Translations under genes and position numbers: made by a program
Shown: positions 6,992 to 9,787 of the stretch, one piece after another
How positions within the stretch are numbered: the stretch's first letter is position 1
Layout: the number at the start of each line of letters is the position of its first letter
NCBI GenBank assembly: GCA_002425245.1
Contig: DILW01000005.1
Location: forward strand, 1-9,787
Direction of reading: 5' to 3'
DNA from: Betaproteobacteria bacterium UBA5582
Lineage (GTDB): Bacteria > Pseudomonadota > Gammaproteobacteria > Burkholderiales > Rhodocyclaceae
Length of the DNA stretch: 9,787 nt
Notes under the pieces: model-generated
The model's input: only the letters and a program-made list of their open reading frames with translations
Told to the model about the DNA's origin: nothing
Databases searched by the model: none

Positions 6992-7837
6992 TCAGTTCGA
7001 CTGGCTTTCCAGCGTATGCTTGGCGCCCGGCCCCTGGGCCAGCAACGCGGCCAGCGGCGGCAGGGTTTCGTGCAAGGTCTTTTCCAGCGTCCACGGCGGG
7101 TTGATGATGAACATGCCGCTGCCGTACATGCCGAAACCGTCGCGCGGCGCGGCCTTGACTTCGAGCGTGGCGTTCAGCCAGTTGGCAGCGCCCAGACGTT
7201 TCAGTCGATCCGGCAACTGGCGCGACTCCGGCTTGAGCAGCAGCGGATACCACAGCGCGTAAGTGCCGGTCGGAAAACGCTTCAGCGCTTCCTGCAGCCC
7301 CTTGGTCACGTTGAGGTAATCGTCGCGCGTTTCGTACGACGGGTCGATCAGCACCAGCGCGCGGCGCGGCGGCGGAGGCAGCAGGGCCTTCAGTCCGGCG
7401 AAGCCGTCGCCTTCGGTGATGCTCACCTGGCGACCGGCGCCACGGAAACATTCCTGCAGCAGCTTGCTGTCGCTGCTGTGCATTTCGTACAGGCGCAGGC
7501 GGTCCGATTCGCGCAGCAGCTGGCGGGCCAGCCAGGGCGAACCCGGGTAGTGCTTCAACTGGCCGTCCGGGTTGAGCATGCGCACGAAGTCGAGGTAATC
7601 GGCCGCTGCCGGCGGCAGGCCCGGGGCCTCCCACAGGCGGCCGACGCCGTCGCGCCATTCGGCGAGCTTGCTGGCGTGGGCAGAATCGAGCGCGTAGCGG
7701 CCGGCACCGGCGTGGGTGTCGATGATCCAGAACGGGGCAGGTTTTTCGCCCATGTACTGGGCGATCTGCAGCAGGATCAGGTGTTTGAGCACGTCGGCGT
7801 GGTTGCCGGCGTGATAGGCGTGGCGGTAACTGAGCAT
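6992..7837 (-). CDS. rlmJ: 23S rRNA (adenine(2030)-N(6))-methyltransferase RlmJ (281 aa)
   Basis: RlmJ transfers a methyl group from S-adenosylmethionine to N6 of A2030 in 23S rRNA. The N-terminus MLSYRHAYHAGNHADVLKH (1-19) is characteristic of the family. The SAM-binding motif I is DTHAGAGRY (40-48), a helical insertion subdomain follows (about 55-110), and the N6-adenine catalytic motif IV is DPSY (165-168), followed by the YALWYP strand. The length is normal. It ends 4 bp from the stop of the convergent DUF3095 gene. There is no Shine-Dalgarno before the ATG; instead a TATACT hexamer (complement of 7845-7850) ends 7 nt from the start codon, suggesting a leaderless transcript. It is divergent from the DUF3301 gene across only 23 bp. 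Confidence 0.95.
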   Translation of the reverse strand: MLSYRHAYHAGNHADVLKHLILLQIAQYMGEKPAPFWIIDTHAGAGRYALDSAHASKLAEWRDGVGRLWEAPGLPPAAADYLDFVRMLNPDGQLKHYPGSPWLARQLLRESDRLRLYEMHSSDSKLLQECFRGAGRQVSITEGDGFAGLKALLPPPPRRALVLIDPSYETRDDYLNVTKGLQEALKRFPTGTYALWYPLLLKPESRQLPDRLKRLGAANWLNATLEVKAAPRDGFGMYGSGMFIINPPWTLEKTLHETLPPLAALLAQGPGAKHTLESQSN

Positions 7838-7844
7838 GGCAGGC

Positions 7845-7852
7845 AGTATACT
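7845..7852. promoter_or_regulatory. Palindromic AGTATACT: candidate overlapping -10 elements for two divergent genes
   Basis: The 23-bp gap between the divergent rlmJ and DUF3301 ATGs is centred on the perfect palindrome AGTATACT. It contains TATACT (5 of 6 matches to the -10 consensus) on both strands: 7847-7852 forward, 8 nt before the ATG at 7861, and the complement of 7845-7850, 7 nt before the ATG whose first base is 7837. Starts ~7 nt past the hexamer would fall at or next to each ATG, giving leaderless mRNAs. I see no convincing -35 and no extended TGn on either strand, so this is a candidate only. Confidence 0.5.
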
Positions 7853-7860
7853 TCGCCGCC

Positions 7861-8202
7861 ATGCCCATATACGAAAGCATTTTCATCTTCCTCGTCGCGG
7901 CCCTGATCTGGTTCTGGCTGGATTCGCTGAAGGCCCGCGAAATCGGCGTAAGCGCCGCACAGGGCGCCTGTGCCGATGAGGGCCTGCAGTTCCTCGACGA
8001 TACCGTGGTCGGCCGCCTGCGCGGCCTGGCCCGCAACGACGCCGGCCAGCTCTGCCTGCGCCGCAGTTTCGAGTTCGAGTACAGCGACAACGGCGACAAC
8101 CGTCGCCGCGGCAGCGTTGTCCTGCTCGGCCACCAGGTCGAGTTGCTGCATGTGCGTCCCAACCTTTACGTGATCCCCAAGCCGAATGAAACCCTGCATT
8201 GA
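7861..8202 (+). CDS. DUF3301 family small membrane protein (113 aa)
   Basis: A small protein with an N-terminal hydrophobic segment (about 6-20, IFIFLVAALIWFWLD) followed by a charged cytoplasmic or periplasmic domain. The pattern DSLKAREIGVSAAQGACADEG (21-41), then FLDDTV (44-49), RRSFEFEYSDNGD (67-79), RRRGSVVLLG (81-90) and a C-terminal hydrophobic beta-strand pattern, is what I recall of DUF3301 proteins, whose function is not known. The ATG at 7861 has no Shine-Dalgarno and lies 8 nt from a TATACT hexamer. The gene overlaps the next one, a mutarotase, by 17 bp in another frame (8186-8202), so the two are almost certainly translated from one message. Confidence 0.8.
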   Translation: MPIYESIFIFLVAALIWFWLDSLKAREIGVSAAQGACADEGLQFLDDTVVGRLRGLARNDAGQLCLRRSFEFEYSDNGDNRRRGSVVLLGHQVELLHVRPNLYVIPKPNETLH

Positions 8203-9034
8203 AGACATCGAATTCCACGGCATCCCAGCGCTGCGCCTGCACGGCCCGCAGGGCAGCAGCGCCGTCGTCAGCCGCTTTGGCGCCCAGCTTTTGTCGTGGA
8301 TCACGCCCGACGGCCGCGAGCGCCTCTACCTGTCGCCGCAAGCGGTGTTTGATGGCAGCGTCGCCATCCGCGGTGGCGTCCCGGTCTGTTTCCCGCAGTT
8401 TTCCGACCGTGGCGAACTGCCCAAGCACGGCTTCGTGCGCACCCGCGAATGGCAGGTCAGCGCCCGCCGCAGCGGCGACGACTACGCGCTGCTCACGCTG
8501 GCGACTGGCGATGACGAGGCCACCCGCGCGCTGTGGCCGCACGCCTTTGGCCTGGAACTGACGGTGATGATCGAATCCGACCGTATCGACCTCGAACTGT
8601 GCGTGGCCAACACCGGGTCGAGCGAATTCGAATTCACCGCCGCGCTGCATACCTATCTGCGCACGATCCAGGTCGAGGATGTCGCGCTTGAAGGCCTGCA
8701 CGGTCACGATTACCGGGATGCCGCCAACGGCGACAAGGTCGTCCGCGAAACCGGTACCGAACTGCTGGTCGAGGCGGAAACCGACCGCATCTATCGGCGT
8801 GTCAGACGTCCGCAACTGCTGCGTGCCGGCAATCTCAGCCTGGGCATCCAGCAGCAGGGTTTCCCCGATGTGGTTGTGTGGAATCCGTGGGTGGAAAAAT
8901 GCGCGGCGCTGGCCGACATGCCGGCCGACGGCTGGCGGCACATGCTCTGCGTCGAGGCCGCAGCGGCCGATACGGCGCAACAACTGGCAGCCGGCGACGA
9001 GTGGTACGGACGGCAGACGCTGGTGGCGGTTTGA
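8186..9034 (+). CDS. D-hexose-6-phosphate mutarotase (YeaD/YMR099c-like aldose 1-epimerase family), 282 aa
   Basis: A galactose mutarotase-fold beta-sandwich enzyme that interconverts alpha and beta anomers of hexose 6-phosphates, in the cytoplasm. Visible family signatures are IRGGVPVCFPQF (61-72) with phosphate-binding Arg62, LPKHGFVR (79-86) with His81, ALHTYLR (153-159) with the likely catalytic His155, VVWNPW (230-235), and CVEAA (255-259) with the likely catalytic base Glu257. Residue roles are assigned by analogy with the yeast YMR099c protein. The length is close to that usual for the family and there is no signal peptide. The ATG at 8186 gives a normal N-terminus but lies inside the upstream DUF3301 gene (17-bp overlap), a sign of coupled translation. 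The 58 bp after the stop hold no clear terminator. Confidence 0.92.
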   Translation: MKPCIEDIEFHGIPALRLHGPQGSSAVVSRFGAQLLSWITPDGRERLYLSPQAVFDGSVAIRGGVPVCFPQFSDRGELPKHGFVRTREWQVSARRSGDDYALLTLATGDDEATRALWPHAFGLELTVMIESDRIDLELCVANTGSSEFEFTAALHTYLRTIQVEDVALEGLHGHDYRDAANGDKVVRETGTELLVEAETDRIYRRVRRPQLLRAGNLSLGIQQQGFPDVVVWNPWVEKCAALADMPADGWRHMLCVEAAAADTAQQLAAGDEWYGRQTLVAV

Positions 9035-9078
9035 GCTGAAGTTGAACCTGTTGGGTTTCGCCTGGTCTGAAAATCACC

Positions 9079-9084
9079 TATAGT
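9079..9084 (+). promoter_or_regulatory. Candidate -10 element (TATAGT) for the metal-binding protein gene
   Basis: TATAGT ends 8 nt before the ATG at 9093, and no Shine-Dalgarno is present between them. The layout TATAGT-TTCGCCCC-ATG closely resembles TATACT-TCGCCGCC-ATG before the DUF3301 gene. It may define a transcript starting at or near the ATG. No good -35 is seen at 16-18 bp. Confidence 0.4.
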
Positions 9085-9092
9085 TTCGCCCC

Positions 9093-9482
9093 ATGCCCAT
9101 GCTGCTTTCCCGCTTCCTTGTCCTGATCCTGCTGCTGACCGTGCTCGCGCCCGGTTTCGGCTGGCAGGCGGCTGGCGGCATGCCGGCCGAGGTGGCGGCA
9201 GTCGACATGCAGCACGAGCATGCGGCCGACGGGCACGATGCGCACGCAATGCACGAAATGCCCTGCGACGATTGCGGCACCCATGCGGCCGGCGACGATT
9301 GCGCCGATACCTTGCACCACTGCTGCCCCGGGTACATCCTCGGGCATCTTGCCGTACAGCACATCGCTCCGATGCCGGTGCTGTCGCCCGGCACCGCGTC
9401 GCTGCTCGAACGCGGCGACCGTGAATTCGCCTCGCGCGTCCCCGCCGGGCTCGAACGACCACCCAGACATTTCTCCGCCTGA
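9093..9482 (+). CDS. Exported His/Cys/Met-rich metal-binding protein, CopL/DUF2946-like (129 aa)
   Basis: The N-terminus is a hydrophobic export signal (about 3-20, LLSRFLVLILLLTVLAP), with probable cleavage near residue 26. Residues 39-78 are packed with soft-metal ligands: HEH (41-43), HDAHAMHEM (48-56), CDDC (58-61), His64, Cys70 and HHCC (75-78). This suits binding of Cu(I), Ag(I) or similar ions in the periplasm. Similar small proteins, annotated CopL or DUF2946, sit just upstream of copper-resistance or RND-efflux genes; in Xanthomonas, CopL is needed for copper-induced expression of copAB. Here a TolC-type gene starts 95 bp downstream, which fits. The tail after ~100 has no recognised motif. 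An alternative ATG is at 9099. No Shine-Dalgarno is visible, and a TATAGT hexamer lies 8 nt before the first ATG. Family name is moderately sure; metal identity is inference. Confidence 0.75.
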   Translation: MPMLLSRFLVLILLLTVLAPGFGWQAAGGMPAEVAAVDMQHEHAADGHDAHAMHEMPCDDCGTHAAGDDCADTLHHCCPGYILGHLAVQHIAPMPVLSPGTASLLERGDREFASRVPAGLERPPRHFSA

Positions 9483-9484
9483 GC

Positions 9485-9550
9485 GTCGGCGGCTGAACCT
9501 TCCGTTTCCGTAATCCGGTCCTGACCGGGCTATCGCGGTGTGCCGCCGAC
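9485..9550 (+). promoter_or_regulatory. Long-range 9-bp inverted repeat in the leader of the efflux gene (possible anti-sequestering stem)
   Basis: GTCGGCGGC (9485-9493) and GCCGCCGAC (9542-9550) are perfectly complementary. The first arm begins 2 nt after the stop codon of the metal-binding protein gene. Inside the loop is a smaller perfect hairpin, CCGGT-CCTG-ACCGG (9515-9528). The 3' arm shares positions 9546-9550 with the 5' arm of the next hairpin, so the two structures cannot form together. Confidence 0.5.
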
Positions 9551-9568
9551 TGATTATTCATCAGTCGG
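9546..9568 (+). promoter_or_regulatory. 9-bp hairpin that buries part of the Shine-Dalgarno of the efflux gene
   Basis: CCGACTGAT (9546-9554) and ATCAGTCGG (9560-9568) form a perfect 9-bp stem with a 5-nt loop. The last two bases of the 3' arm are the first two of GGAG (9567-9570), the ribosome-binding site placed 7 nt before the ATG at 9578. Formation of this stem would be expected to lower translation. No T-run follows, so it is not an intrinsic terminator. Confidence 0.55.
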
Positions 9569-9577
9569 AGAAACCTG

Positions 9578-9733
9578 ATGCGCATTTTCCCGCGCTTTCC
9601 CTTGTGGATACTTTGTTCCGTGGTCCTGGCCCCGCCGGTCCACGCCGAAAACCTGGCCCGCGCCTTTGCCGACGCCTGGGCGCGTCAGCCCGCGGCGGCG
9701 GCGCAGGCCGAGCACCCCCAGGCCGCGCGATAG
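9578..9733 (+). pseudogene. Truncated TolC/CusC-like outer-membrane efflux protein, N-terminal 51 codons only
   Basis: The reading frame starts at ATG 9578 with GGAG 7 nt upstream. It encodes a signal peptide (about 1-23, ending PPVHA) and then ENLARAFADAWARQPAAAAQ (24-43), which resembles the first helix of mature TolC-type outer-membrane factors of RND or Czc/Cus efflux systems. After the PQAAR at 47-51 it stops at TAG 9731-9733. Intact family members are usually over 400 residues, so at least 85% of the protein is missing, and the following 54 bases do not continue it. The position directly after a CopL-like metal-binding gene supports an efflux role for the intact gene. The break could be an insertion-sequence junction, a deletion, or an assembly artefact at a contig end. 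If disrupted, the metal-efflux function is lost here. Confidence 0.6.
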
Positions 9734-9787
9734 TAAGTGAACACGACTTAACTCCACGCATTGACCCAACACGCTTTCCGTTTTTTT
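9733..9787. mobile_element. Possible terminus of an insertion sequence (IS66-like GTAAG end) at the broken gene
   Basis: Where the efflux gene breaks, the sequence changes to lower GC and begins GTAAGTGAACACGAC. Ends starting GTAAG are common in the IS66 family. There is an imperfect local inverted repeat (AGTAAGT, 9732-9738, and ACTTAACT, 9746-9753). No transposase coding, opposite terminal repeat or target duplication is within the window, and the last seven bases are T. This is a weak inference offered because it would explain both the truncation and the end of the sequence. Confidence 0.22.

Noticed and set aside
6920..8162. Long open frames on both strands overlapping rlmJ (6920-7906 plus, 6954-8162 minus)
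   Set aside because: rlmJ has all its family motifs in its own frame; the others are Arg/Gln/Pro/Ala-rich shadows of it.
9041..9060. Short dyad AACC-TGTTG-GGTT as a MerR-type operator before the metal-binding gene
   Set aside because: Arms are only 4 bp and no matching -35/-10 with a 19-20 bp spacer is seen.
9515..9528. CCGGT-CCTG-ACCGG hairpin as an intrinsic terminator after the metal-binding gene
   Set aside because: The stem is short and no T-run follows it.
9561..9577. Resemblance of AGTCGGAGAAACCTG to the B12 box of cobalamin riboswitches
   Set aside because: The leader is only 95 nt long and lacks the other conserved cobalamin-riboswitch elements, and several box positions do not match.
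9770..9787. Terminal T-run as an intrinsic terminator
   Set aside because: No GC-rich hairpin directly precedes it; it may be a sequence-end artefact.

Overview
The window is GC-rich, densely packed bacterial DNA. The gene set (ComEC, a MazG-type pyrophosphohydrolase beside a DUF3095 protein, RlmJ divergent from a DUF3301 protein, a YeaD-like mutarotase) and the coding style suggest a betaproteobacterium, perhaps of the Rhodocyclaceae. That placement rests on general resemblance and was not tested by a search. Most of the window is ordinary chromosome; the last ~700 bases look accessory (metal resistance) and end in a broken gene.

Layout. 1-2245 (+): the 3' end of comEC, then two different alpha/beta hydrolases joined by an ATGA stop/start overlap. 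2232-3464 (-): a membrane-anchored protein with an NTF2-like domain, whose 3' end overlaps the second hydrolase tail to tail, and upstream of it a gamma-class carbonic anhydrase. An AT-rich 149-bp spacer separates this from 3614-6987 (+): an SLC13/DASS permease with two central RCK_C domains, a small MazG-like pyrophosphohydrolase starting at TTG, and a DUF3095 protein whose N-terminal half resembles a class III nucleotide cyclase core. 6992-7837 (-) is rlmJ. Only 23 bp away and divergent is 7861-9034 (+): a small DUF3301 membrane protein overlapping a D-hexose-6-phosphate mutarotase by 17 bp. 9093-9482 (+) encodes an exported His/Cys/Met-rich protein of the CopL/DUF2946 type. After a 95-bp structured leader comes the first 51 codons of a TolC/CusC-like outer-membrane efflux protein, abruptly ended at 9733. 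The remaining 55 bp do not continue that gene and may be the end of an insertion sequence.

How the genes relate. Most are housekeeping or metabolic neighbours with no obvious shared pathway: DNA uptake, ester or amide hydrolysis, anion transport, nucleotide sanitation, rRNA methylation, sugar-phosphate epimerisation. The coherent functional unit is at the 3' end, where a metal-binding periplasmic protein precedes an efflux outer-membrane component, as in copper/silver (Cus) and cobalt/zinc/cadmium (Czc) systems.

The points most worth a second look are: (i) two mutually exclusive RNA stems between the metal-binding ORF and the efflux gene, one of which buries the Shine-Dalgarno sequence; (ii) three genes with a -10-like hexamer 7-8 nt before the ATG and no Shine-Dalgarno, suggesting leaderless mRNAs; (iii) cyclase-like signatures in the DUF3095 protein; (iv) the break in the efflux gene. 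I found no CRISPR array, tRNA, rRNA or clear phage gene.
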